From assembly GCA_963676865.2 (NCBI GenBank), contig CAXXSS010000001.1, positions 3,100,001 through 3,164,000 of the forward strand: a stretch of DNA of 64,000 nt. The letters are read 5' to 3'. Every line of letters begins with the position of its first letter. Positions within the stretch are counted from its first letter, which is position 1. This document shows positions 27,633 through 35,324 of the stretch, in pieces. This stretch comes from JAAYUD01 sp963676865 (GTDB lineage Bacteria > Bacteroidota > Bacteroidia > Bacteroidales > Bacteroidaceae). The notes below the pieces were generated by a model that did not search any database, was not told the DNA's origin, and saw nothing but the letters and a program-made list of their open reading frames with translations. The position numbers and the translations under genes were made by a program.

Positions 27633-28055
27633 ATGAAATTAGAAATGGTAAGATCAAAAACAGCAGAGATGCGATTCCGGCATGTATGGAAGATGTTCGG
27701 AAAGGAACTCACAGTGAATTATCATTGCAGTTTGTCAGAAATTGCAGCTAAAAACCGTACGGACTTGAATGGGATGCGCAGCTGGATGCTCGACCGTGGA
27801 CATTCGGTATCCCAATTAAAGAAAGAGGTTCTCCATCGCTATTACGGCGGCTCCATACCCGACGTCAAGGAGGCGGGGCGGATGTTCACGCCGATAGTGG
27901 CGTCCGGTATTCCGAAAGCGGGGCCTTCACTACTGGGCATCCATATCACCTTCAACAGCGGTACGAGCGTCACCGTCAAAGAGGCGACTCCCGAGGGTAT
28001 AATGGGCCTGATCCTGAGTTACGAAAGAATGGAGGGCGAGTTATGTACTCTTTGA
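27633..28055 (+). CDS. IS66 accessory protein TnpA-like
   Basis: 140 residues, first gene of the IS66 element. The N-terminal half has a helix-turn-helix-like pattern (SLSEIAAKNRTDLNGMRSWM) and the C-terminal half a small beta region (GIHITFNSGTSVTVKEAT). It occupies the position of TnpA in the TnpA-TnpB-TnpC set of IS66 elements. Its exact role in transposition is not established. The last 13 bases overlap the start of tnpB, indicating translational coupling. Confidence 0.8.
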   Translation: MKLEMVRSKTAEMRFRHVWKMFGKELTVNYHCSLSEIAAKNRTDLNGMRSWMLDRGHSVSQLKKEVLHRYYGGSIPDVKEAGRMFTPIVASGIPKAGPSLLGIHITFNSGTSVTVKEATPEGIMGLILSYERMEGELCTL

Positions 28056-28393
28056 CGTCAAGCAACAAATATTACTTGTATCAAGGGTATGTCCGAATGA
28101 ATCGGGGTATTGACGGACTTTACAAGATGATACGTTCTGAGATGAAGGAGCTCTCTCCCGTTTCGGGTGACGCGTTCATCTTCTTCGGAAAGAAAAGACA
28201 AAGCGTGAAGATACTCAAGTGGGACGGCGACGGTTTTTTGCTGTATTACAAACGGCTTGAGGGCGGCAGTTTCGAAGTGCCCGTTTTCAACCCGCGTACG
28301 GGCAATTACGAGATCGGGTGGAACACACTCTCCTTTATTCTCAGCGGAGTATCGCTGAAGTCCGTAAGACTGCGAAAGCGTTTCCGAATATAG
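28043..28393 (+). CDS. tnpB: IS66 accessory protein TnpB
   Basis: 116 residues. Carries the Orf2/TnpB family pattern: YVRMNRGIDGLYKMIRSEM, DAFIFFGKKRQSVKILKWDGDGFLLYYKRLE. Required for transposition of several IS66 elements although its biochemical role is unknown; it is unrelated to the RNA-guided TnpB of IS200/IS605. Overlaps tnpA by 13 bases; tnpC starts 87 bases downstream. Confidence 0.92.
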   Translation: MYSLTSSNKYYLYQGYVRMNRGIDGLYKMIRSEMKELSPVSGDAFIFFGKKRQSVKILKWDGDGFLLYYKRLEGGSFEVPVFNPRTGNYEIGWNTLSFILSGVSLKSVRLRKRFRI

Positions 28394-28480
28394 CTGAAAG
28401 GTCCTGTTTATAGTAGATTAATCACAAAAAAAGTCGAGCTTTTCGTTTGATATTCCGGTGATTTTTGGTACCTTTGTACT

Positions 28481-30061
28481 ATGAGAAAGGATGAGATTGT
28501 CGAACTGTTGAAGCAGCAAATAGGCAGCTATAAAAAGCTGATTGATGATTTACGCGAACAAGAGAAAAGACAATCCGAGCAAATCACGGAACTTATAGCA
28601 GAAGTGGCATCCCTGAGGGAGGCGCTTCTTCAGAAAGGTGAATCCCTGAGCAAACAGAAACGCGTCTGCAAGGGACTGGGCAAACTGATTGCCGTCACAT
28701 CCGAGAAACAGCTCCCCCCGCCGGCACTTCTTACCGATGAGGAAAGACGGCGGCAGGAAGAGGAAAGAAGCCTTCAGAGGAAGGGCCGGAAGAACAACGG
28801 GGCCAGACGTGACATGCACGCGGACATGGAGGTGGAAGAACACGACGTCTACCCCGAGCAGGCGGAGTTCGACAGTAACAAGGCTCGGCCGTTGTCGGAG
28901 AAGCTGCGTATATCCATCCGTTACGAATGCGTGCCCATGCGGTTTATCAAACATGTCTACAACATCCACTCTTATACACAAGACGGCCGCGTCTATACGG
29001 GCAAGACTCCCCCTTCGGCTTTCTTGAACTCCAATTACGACGCCTCCTTTATCGCCGGACTGATGGAGCTTCGCTACATACAATCCGTACCGATGGAACG
29101 AATCATCGGTTATTTTGAAAGCCATGGCTTCACTCTGAAAAAGCCTACCGCCCATAAGCTGATTGAAAGAGCGTCCCTGTTGTTGGAGAATCTCTACAAG
29201 TGTACCGCACAAACCGTTCTTCGGGATAATTATATCTCCGCCGATGAGACGTATTACAAAATACTCGTCAGGGAGAAGAACGGCAAGGGTCGCGGAGTCA
29301 GAAAAGGGTACCTGTGGGTAATCATCGGAATGAGGAGCAAGCTGTTGTATGTACTCTACCGGGACGGTTCACGGTCGGAAGATGTGATTCTGCGAGAGTT
29401 GGAAGACTACAGGGGCGTCATACAGAGCGACGGTTACTCTCCCTATCGAAAACTTCAAAAAGAGGGTTATCCCCATATCACGCGAATAGCTTGCCTGCAA
29501 CATGTCAAACGGAAATTTATTGATTGCGGTGAGGATGAAGGGGCTAAAAAGATGGTGGGTTTGATCAATAAGCTGTATCACCGGGAGCACGAGCATCGAA
29601 TCGGAGAAGAGAACTGGACGGAGGAGAAGAATCGCAGATTCCGAAACGAATATGCTCCTGAGATCTTGGAAGAAATAAGGGCGCACCTCGATCGGATAGA
29701 ATCAGGTCCCGACCTGCTTCCCAAAAGCGAGCTATGCGCGGCGGTCATCTATATGAGAAATGAATGGGACGCCATCGAGAACATCTTCAAGCACGGGGCG
29801 ACAAGGCTGGACAATAATATGGTAGAGCGGATGAACCGTTACTTCTCAATCTCAAGAAGGAACTCTCTGTTTTTCGGCAGCCACAAAGGGGCCGAAAGGG
29901 GAGCCATACTCTACACGCTGGCATTGTCATGTCGCATGAATGGAATAAATCTGTTCCAATATCTCACCGATATCATCAACACGACAGCAGAGTGGCAACC
30001 CAACACGCCACTGGAAAAATATCGGGAACTACTTCCTGACAGATACAAAAAAGACTCATAA
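28481..30061 (+). CDS. tnpC: IS66-family DDE transposase TnpC
   Basis: 526 residues, full length. N-terminal leucine-rich coiled coil (residues 10-60), a charged linker, a central DDE domain with SADETYYK, IQSDGYSPYRK and NNMVERMNRYFSISRRNSLFFGSHKGA, where the last carries the catalytic Glu, and the C-terminal IS66 segment. No stop or frameshift, so the element is probably active. Confidence 0.95.
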   Translation: MRKDEIVELLKQQIGSYKKLIDDLREQEKRQSEQITELIAEVASLREALLQKGESLSKQKRVCKGLGKLIAVTSEKQLPPPALLTDEERRRQEEERSLQRKGRKNNGARRDMHADMEVEEHDVYPEQAEFDSNKARPLSEKLRISIRYECVPMRFIKHVYNIHSYTQDGRVYTGKTPPSAFLNSNYDASFIAGLMELRYIQSVPMERIIGYFESHGFTLKKPTAHKLIERASLLLENLYKCTAQTVLRDNYISADETYYKILVREKNGKGRGVRKGYLWVIIGMRSKLLYVLYRDGSRSEDVILRELEDYRGVIQSDGYSPYRKLQKEGYPHITRIACLQHVKRKFIDCGEDEGAKKMVGLINKLYHREHEHRIGEENWTEEKNRRFRNEYAPEILEEIRAHLDRIESGPDLLPKSELCAAVIYMRNEWDAIENIFKHGATRLDNNMVERMNRYFSISRRNSLFFGSHKGAERGAILYTLALSCRMNGINLFQYLTDIINTTAEWQPNTPLEKYRELLPDRYKKDS

Positions 30062-30124
30062 ATAAAGAATTGTATTTTTTATTTTAAGAACAACGCATAA
30101 TCGCCGAGACGCTTACCAAGTAAC

Positions 30125-30251
30125 TGGTGAAGGCTTTCGAACGAAAATTATTTTTCAAGGTGTTCTAAGAGGTGAATATTGGGAGCAATACTGATACTAT
30201 TTTAACCATACCGAAGTGGCACTTCTCAATATGCAAAATGGAGCCTGTGTT
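30125..30251. repeat. Repeat copy C, segment between the IS66 and IS3 elements
   Basis: 127 bases between two insertion sequences, no gene. The block around 30170-30205 (GTGAATATT, then ACTGATACTATTTTAAC) matches, in inverted orientation, the flank of the second IS3 copy at 58926-58960, showing that both IS3 copies sit in related host sequence. Confidence 0.6.
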
Positions 30252-30290
30252 TGACATGTACTGAATAAGTTGACACAAACTTATTCAAAA

Positions 30291-30659
30291 ATGAGAAATA
30301 ATAAAAAGATTGACGATCAGATTCGTCTAGAGATTTTAAACTCTTACCTTCATGGAAGCAAGGGTAAGTATACCCTTGAAAAAGCAAATGGTATATCCAG
30401 AGGTTCAATTCGGAATTGGCTTCGTATCTTTGGGCTTGAAGACAAACCATTCCCATTAAATATGAAGGATAAAGCTGTAACAACCGGTACAGAGGATGTC
30501 TCTTCAGAAGAAGACATCACCTCTTTGAAAGTGCGCATTAAGGAATTGGAATCTGAGCTGAAGCGTGCAGAGATGGCCCGTGACGTTTATGATTGCATGA
30601 TTGACCTGGCTGAAGAGAAGTATCACATCAAGGTACGAAAAAACTCCGATGTCAAGTAG
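30291..30659 (+). CDS. IS3 OrfA, helix-turn-helix DNA-binding protein
   Basis: 122 residues from the ATG. Helix-turn-helix region (RLEILNSYLHGSKGKYTLEK then GISRGSIRNWLRIFG) followed by a leucine-zipper-like coiled coil (ITSLKVRIKELESELKRAEM). OrfA binds the terminal repeats and regulates transposition. Near the end is the in-frame slippery heptamer A-AAA-AAC that allows fusion to OrfB. This copy has Ala where copy 2 has Glu in the segment EKxNGISRG. Confidence 0.93.
   Translation: MRNNKKIDDQIRLEILNSYLHGSKGKYTLEKANGISRGSIRNWLRIFGLEDKPFPLNMKDKAVTTGTEDVSSEEDITSLKVRIKELESELKRAEMARDVYDCMIDLAEEKYHIKVRKNSDVK
30638..30644 (+). promoter_or_regulatory. Programmed -1 frameshift site of IS3 copy 1
   Basis: A AAA AAC in the OrfA reading frame (codons CGA AAA AAC), 13 bases before the OrfA stop. 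OrfB is in the -1 frame and open upstream of its first start, so slippage here yields the OrfAB transposase. Confidence 0.75.
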
Positions 30660-30667
30660 TAGGTTGC

Positions 30668-31621
30668 TTGTCACAAAAGGCGGGTAAAGGTATGAGTTAT
30701 ACCATATCCGCCCTTTGCGGACTGCTTGACATTTCCCGACAAGGGTACTACAAGCACAAAGAAACAAATGCCGAACAAGATGTACTTATAAGCAGCATCA
30801 CGTATTACTGTCAATTTCTGCGTCAGGAGCTTCCCCGAAGCGGTTGCCGCGAGCTTTACAGTCTGTGTAAGTCTCGGTTCGGAGAAAAGTTCACGATAGG
30901 ACGCGACCAATTTATCGATGTCCTTCGGGCCAACGGGATGATGCTGCGCCGCAGACGTTACAGACCTCGTACGACCAACTCCGATCATCCATATCGGATC
31001 TATCCGGATTTGCTTAACACATCTCCTAAATACGTGGCCTGTGGTGTTTGCCGCATGATGGTGGGTGACATCACTTATATATCCACGAAAGAAGGATTTG
31101 CCTATCTTTCGCTGCTGACGGATGTCTTCAGCCGCATCATTGTGGGATATGCCCTCTTTCGGACTCTTGAAGCGGAAGGACCGGCAAAAGCGTTGATGAT
31201 GGCGTGCAGATTTTATAAAGGTCAGGGATTCAACCTTTCAGGTCTTATCCACCATTCCGACCGAGGTGTGCAGTATGCATCAAAAGGTTATGTGTCACAG
31301 CTCAAAGAAAGAGGAATCGCTATCAGTATGACGCAAACGGGCGACCCCTTGCACAATGCACTGGCCGAGAGGATGAACAATACCGTTAAGAACGGATGGC
31401 TCTTCGATTATGAGAATAAAACATTTGATGAAGCCTTGGAAGGTGTCGCCAGATCCATATATCTCTACAATTGGGCACGACCGCACCAAGCTCTGGCAAT
31501 GAAAACACCGATGCAAATGCTCCCGGGAGAACATCCAAACCCACTTTGTTCAGCTGATGCTTTAAAGCATCAGCTGAACAAAACAAACTATAAAGAACAA
31601 ACAATACTTGTTTGTCAATAA
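30668..31621 (+). CDS. IS3-family DDE transposase OrfB
   Basis: About 317 residues, made mainly as an OrfAB fusion. The integrase-type catalytic domain shows MVGDITYIST (first Asp), IHHSDRGVQYASKGY (second Asp) and LAERMNNTVKNGWLFD (Glu), then the YNWARPHQAL signature of the family. No inactivating change. A perfect 38-bp palindrome lies inside the last codons (31545-31582). Confidence 0.95.
   Translation: MSQKAGKGMSYTISALCGLLDISRQGYYKHKETNAEQDVLISSITYYCQFLRQELPRSGCRELYSLCKSRFGEKFTIGRDQFIDVLRANGMMLRRRRYRPRTTNSDHPYRIYPDLLNTSPKYVACGVCRMMVGDITYISTKEGFAYLSLLTDVFSRIIVGYALFRTLEAEGPAKALMMACRFYKGQGFNLSGLIHHSDRGVQYASKGYVSQLKERGIAISMTQTGDPLHNALAERMNNTVKNGWLFDYENKTFDEALEGVARSIYLYNWARPHQALAMKTPMQMLPGEHPNPLCSADALKHQLNKTNYKEQTILVCQ
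31545..31582. repeat. Perfect 38-bp palindrome inside orfB
   Basis: Two 19-base arms with no spacer, core GATGCTTTAAAGCATC. It encodes part of the transposase C-terminus. Identical at 57595-57632 in the second copy. As RNA it forms a strong hairpin and could block read-through transcription into or out of the element. Confidence 0.85.
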
Positions 31622-31733
31622 AAATAGGATTAACTTTGCAGAGTTGACAACTACTTTAGGTATACATGATTGTAATTGTCAACTCCCTTAGGTTTACTAG
31701 TGTTTAACTGTCAACCAAATTCAGTACACCACA

Positions 31734-32100
31734 GTTCTCGAAAAATGATAAGGACAAACATAAAAATTCATAAGGACGAAAATAAAAGTTTGTAAGTATA
31801 AACTTTTATTTTCGTCCTTATGAATTTCTCGCTGTCTATCAGCTATTTGCGCATGATTTATTTATGTCTTGTCCCAATTGGGCTTATATTCGAACGATGA
31901 GACGGTAGTGAAAATAGTTCCCTGTAAGGCCCTGTCGATTGGGTTTGGATAAGAAAGTATCAGAATCTTGAGGAATATTCACCTTGAAATTCACATCCTC
32001 TTTCACCTCATTAAATAGCGACAAGTAATGCCATAATAAATAAAAAGCCCGAACTATACCACATAGTCCGGACTCCATTTTTGTCGTGAAATTCAATTAT
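31734..32100. repeat. Repeat copy C (right part), gene-free
   Basis: 31737-31982 is similar over its whole length to the reverse complement of 57151-57397; shared blocks include CGAAAAATGATAAGGAC, CCTTATGAATTTCTCGCTGT, CCTGTAAGGCCCTGTC and GATAAGAAAGTATCAGAA. It includes a hairpin with arms CATAAGGACGAAAATAAAAG and its complement (about 31770-31823). The stretch 32047-32080 contains AAAGCCCGGACT/AGTCCGGACT-like pairing that may be the terminator of the next minus-strand gene. Confidence 0.7.
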
Positions 32101-32382
32101 TTACTTAGCGCATTTCTTTTCAGAAGCCTTTGTGCCTTTTTTTGCACAGCATGGCTTCGTTGTTTTTTTGTCAGCCTTCGCACATTTGCATGGCTTAGTG
32201 CATTTTTTCTTGTCGCATTTTGGACCACACGTACAAGTCTTTTTTGCGGCTGCTTTCTTTACTGTAGCTGTTTGCTCTGTTTTTGCAGGAGCTTCCTTCT
32301 TTTGAGGAGTGCCGGCATAAACTGTTGATGTACCTAGTGCCATCACACCAACTAAAGCTAAACTCAATAAATACTTCTTCAT
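32101..32382 (-). CDS. Small secreted Lys/Cys-rich protein, metallothionein-like composition
   Basis: 93 residues. Signal peptide of about 23 residues (ending TVYAG), then a Lys/Ala/Thr stretch and a segment with nine Cys in about 45 residues, spaced as CTCGPKC, KKCTKPCKC, KPCC and KKC. About a third of the mature chain is lysine. The Cys pattern suggests binding of soft metals in the periplasm or on the surface, but I recognise no named family. It has its own promoter box 44 bases upstream and lies next to mntH on the same strand, which fits a metal role; both points are suggestive only. Confidence 0.7.
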   Translation of the reverse strand: MKKYLLSLALVGVMALGTSTVYAGTPQKKEAPAKTEQTATVKKAAAKKTCTCGPKCDKKKCTKPCKCAKADKKTTKPCCAKKGTKASEKKCAK

Positions 32383-32426
32383 AATTTTTACTTTTTATAA
32401 CTGAATTGTCTAATTATTGAACTCGA

Positions 32427-32434
32427 CAAAGATA
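32427..32434 (-). promoter_or_regulatory. -7 box for the Lys/Cys-rich protein
   Basis: TATCTTTG on the minus strand with TTG 20 bases further upstream. Confidence 0.55.
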
Positions 32435-32497
32435 TAGTCTTTATTTAATATATCCAATTAGAGAATGATTATAAATAGATTAGAATGTTATTAGAGG

Positions 32498-33754
32498 CTA
32501 TCCGTGAATAAGAAGCCATATATTGAGAGCTAAAATGAAGATCGCAATAGTATACAATAATACTTTCATTCGTACACCATTAGCATATTTTCCCATTACC
32601 TGTTTTGAAGAAGTAAGATATACTTGAGCAAAGATTGTAAAAGGCAATTGAACACTGAGTAACATTTGCGACCAAAGCAGCCCTTGAAAGGGGGTGCTGA
32701 TGAAAAGTATAATGGCATAGGCTCCTAATAAAGAGAGGAGCACTCCGGTGCGAGAATGTATATCGCTTATATTGTAGGACTCGCCAAAGATGCCACTAAA
32801 AATAGAACCGCCCGCCATGCCACTTGTTATGGTCGATGATAATCCTGCCATAAGAAGAGCAACGGCAAAGACTAATCCTGCCGAATTGCCAAGCAATGGA
32901 GTCAAAAGTTGTTGGGCCTGATCCATCTCGTTGACCTGTATGCCTTTGGTAAAAAAGGTCGCCGCCGCTAATAATATCATTGCACTGTTGATTGCCCAAC
33001 CCACCGACATGGCAAAGAGCGTATCAAAGAACTCAAATTTCAGTGTACGTTGTATTTCTTTGTCAGATTTCTGGTTGATTTGCCGGCTTTGTATTACTTC
33101 CGAATGAAGAAAAAGATTGTGTGGCATAACGATAGCACCCAATATACTCAGTATGACAAAGAGTCCTCCGTTGGGTATTTCCGGTTTAACCCAAGCCACC
33201 GCAGCTTCCTGCCAGTTGATTTTGACTAAGAACAATTCGTACAAGAAAGATATACCTATTACAGAAACAAAGCTGATGATGTATTTTTCGACCAATCGGT
33301 AAGAGTTGGTGAACAACATCAATGCCGCCACTATTGTGATAATGAGCGAGCCTATTTTGATTGGGATATGAAATAACATATTCAAAGCAATGGCTCCGCC
33401 AAGTATTTCGGCGAGTGAAGTGAGCATTGATGCGGCTACGGCGCTACCTAATAGTGGAATAGAATATTTTGGTTTGATATACTCGTGGGCGGCTTCAGAA
33501 AGACACTTGCCGGTGACAATACCTAAATGGGCTACATTGTGTTGCAATACGACAAGCATCACAGTCGATAAGGATATAACCCAAAGCAATGAATAACCGA
33601 AACTGGCACCTCCGGCAAAGTTCGTTGCCCAATTGCCTGGGTCGATGAATCCTACTGTGACGATAAGCCCCGGACCAATATATTTAAGGAAGTCTATACC
33701 TCCCAAATATCGTTTATGGTTCTTTTCTTTAAACTGGTGCAACCAATTCTTCAT
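32498..33754 (-). CDS. mntH: NRAMP-family divalent metal transporter
   Basis: 418 residues, eleven predicted helices. Proton-coupled uptake of Mn(II)/Fe(II). The TM1 metal-binding motif is DPGNW (residues 38-42) and the TM6 motif is MPHNLFLHS (from about residue 210), the canonical Asp/Asn and Met ligand region. It starts 29 bases after the duplicated ABC ATPase gene and is probably cotranscribed with it from the promoter at 35297. Confidence 0.94.
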   Translation of the reverse strand: MKNWLHQFKEKNHKRYLGGIDFLKYIGPGLIVTVGFIDPGNWATNFAGGASFGYSLLWVISLSTVMLVVLQHNVAHLGIVTGKCLSEAAHEYIKPKYSIPLLGSAVAASMLTSLAEILGGAIALNMLFHIPIKIGSLIITIVAALMLFTNSYRLVEKYIISFVSVIGISFLYELFLVKINWQEAAVAWVKPEIPNGGLFVILSILGAIVMPHNLFLHSEVIQSRQINQKSDKEIQRTLKFEFFDTLFAMSVGWAINSAMILLAAATFFTKGIQVNEMDQAQQLLTPLLGNSAGLVFAVALLMAGLSSTITSGMAGGSIFSGIFGESYNISDIHSRTGVLLSLLGAYAIILFISTPFQGLLWSQMLLSVQLPFTIFAQVYLTSSKQVMGKYANGVRMKVLLYTIAIFILALNIWLLIHG

Positions 33755-33783
33755 GCAGCAAATGTAGTAGAAATATTTTAATC

Positions 33784-35235
33784 TTATTTGTTCTTCTTCA
33801 AAAAAATGTGGTGATCAATCGTGTTTGGTAACTCACTCTCGTAGTGTGTTACCATTATCATGGTTTTGTCACGCCGCAGGCAAAATGCTTCGATAATTTT
33901 TTTCACTCGGCGTCGGTTATAAGTATCGAGTCCATGAAGCGGTTCATCCAGGATGAGTAGCTCAGGGTCTTTGACGAAGGCTCTTGCCAGTAATGCCAAA
34001 CGTTGTTCGCCACTCGATAGCTGCAAGAAAGGAGTGTCTTTGTATGAAGCGATACCGAAAATATCCATCCACCATTCGCATATGGCAAATTGGTCGGCAC
34101 GAGGATGTTTATAGAGCCCGATACTGTCGTGCAATCCCGATGCTACAATGTCTATTGTGGGTAGGTTTTTCAGATATGCACGATGCATTTCGGGACTGAC
34201 GTAGCCAATGTGTTTCTTTATCTCCCAAATGCTTTCGCCACTGCCTCGTTTCCGGCCGAAGAGAGTAATGTCACAGGCATAAGATTGAGGATTGTCGGCA
34301 CAGACTAAACTTAGCAGTGTCGATTTGCCGGCACCGTTTTCTCCACTAAGGGCCCATTTCTCACCGCGGCGTACAAGCCAATCCAATTCTTTCAAAATAG
34401 TGCGCTCTCCATATACGATGCTTACATTATTGAGACGTACTACCTCTTCCGAGTTGTAGTCTATATTGGTATATGGCAGTTCTATGATTTTTTGTTGTAG
34501 ATTTTGGTAGTCATTTGCTTTGTCTGATGCGAGAAAGGAATCGAGATACTTTTTCCGATCTACTTTGGGATAGACCGTCTTTTGCATCACTGGGATAACG
34601 TGCGATATGAATGAGGGAATATCATCGAGCATCGAAAGTACCAAAATGAGCTGTACGTTGCCTGTTTGTACCACTTGCTGAAGCAAATCGAGTAGTAATT
34701 GTCTGGTAGAGGTGTCGAGGCCTATAAATGGATTATCCATTATCAAGACTCTTGGCGAGGCAAGGAGGGCTTTTACCAGTTGAAACTTTCTAAGTTCACC
34801 ACTAGATAATAAAATAATCTTTTTGTGGAGCATTGAAGTAATGCCGAATAACTCGAAAAGTTCTTTTTGGTAGGTACTTTCAGTTATCTTTCCAAGCATG
34901 TCACATACTTCCGGAGTGGTTTCGGCGTCTTGCGAGTTCCAACGTTGTTGGTAATAATAGTTATTATCTGCTGAACCGTATGAATCTCTAAAAGCGATAT
35001 ATTTTACATTATCACTTACTCTAGAGCTTTGAGACGGTAAGAAATCGTAAGCAATATTTCCTTCTGTTAGCGGGTATTGCCCTGTTAACATGCCTACTAA
35101 CAGACTTTTTCCCGCACCATTCGGTCCTACGATAGCGATGTGTTCTTGTTTGCCTATTTTTATATTCACCGGTTGGTCCAGTCGTATGGCCGGATTGCGA
35201 GAAACTCCTCCTTCTATTGAAAAACTGTTATCCAT
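33784..35235 (-). CDS. ABC ATPase with two fused nucleotide-binding domains (ModF-like)
   Basis: 483 residues, two complete ATPase domains and no membrane segment. First Walker A GPNGAGKSLL near residue 40, signature LSSGELRK near 150; second Walker A GENGAGKSTLL near 295, signature LSSGEQRL near 405, Walker B LLILDEPLHGLD. The arrangement matches ModF/PhrA proteins, ATPases of unclear substrate linked by name to molybdate. No permease adjoins it. Leads a two-gene unit with mntH. Confidence 0.85.
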   Translation of the reverse strand: MDNSFSIEGGVSRNPAIRLDQPVNIKIGKQEHIAIVGPNGAGKSLLVGMLTGQYPLTEGNIAYDFLPSQSSRVSDNVKYIAFRDSYGSADNNYYYQQRWNSQDAETTPEVCDMLGKITESTYQKELFELFGITSMLHKKIILLSSGELRKFQLVKALLASPRVLIMDNPFIGLDTSTRQLLLDLLQQVVQTGNVQLILVLSMLDDIPSFISHVIPVMQKTVYPKVDRKKYLDSFLASDKANDYQNLQQKIIELPYTNIDYNSEEVVRLNNVSIVYGERTILKELDWLVRRGEKWALSGENGAGKSTLLSLVCADNPQSYACDITLFGRKRGSGESIWEIKKHIGYVSPEMHRAYLKNLPTIDIVASGLHDSIGLYKHPRADQFAICEWWMDIFGIASYKDTPFLQLSSGEQRLALLARAFVKDPELLILDEPLHGLDTYNRRRVKKIIEAFCLRRDKTMIMVTHYESELPNTIDHHIFLKKNK

Positions 35236-35296
35236 CTTGTTTTGCTATCATTGATATCTATCGAATGATATTCTCCATTTATTACGGTTGGCTGGG

Positions 35297-35304
35297 CAAA
35301 GGTA
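35297..35304 (-). promoter_or_regulatory. -7 box for the ABC ATPase-mntH unit
   Basis: TACCTTTG on the minus strand, 61 bases before the ATG at 35235, in the short gap between the two ABC genes. Separates this unit from the carB transcript. Confidence 0.5.
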
Positions 35305-35324
35305 AAACCTTTGGGAAGTCATAT

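Larger units (their letters stand above)
27566..30116 (+). mobile_element. Complete IS66-family insertion sequence
   Basis: 2551 bp with 22-bp perfect terminal inverted repeats beginning GTAAGCGTCTCGGCGATTAT (27566-27587 and complement at 30095-30116). Perfect 8-bp target duplications CAAGTAAC flank it (27558-27565 and 30117-30124), the length expected for IS66. It carries the three-gene tnpA-tnpB-tnpC set, all apparently intact. Base composition is visibly more GC-rich than the host, which points to recent transfer. Confidence 0.96.
30252..31733 (+). mobile_element. IS3-family insertion sequence, copy 1
   Basis: 1482 bp, starting TGACATGTACTGAATAAG and ending in the partly complementary CAGTACACCACA, with TG...CA termini. 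3-bp target duplication GTT on each side (30249-30251 and 31734-31736). Two overlapping-frame genes orfA and orfB with a -1 frameshift signal between them. A second, same-length copy lies inverted at 57444-58925; the encoded proteins differ at a single residue. Confidence 0.95.

Noticed and set aside
33760..33767. TACATTTG promoter box just before mntH
   Set aside because: It ends only 5 bases before the ATG and has no -33 partner; it would make a leaderless mRNA. Cotranscription with the ABC ATPase is more likely.
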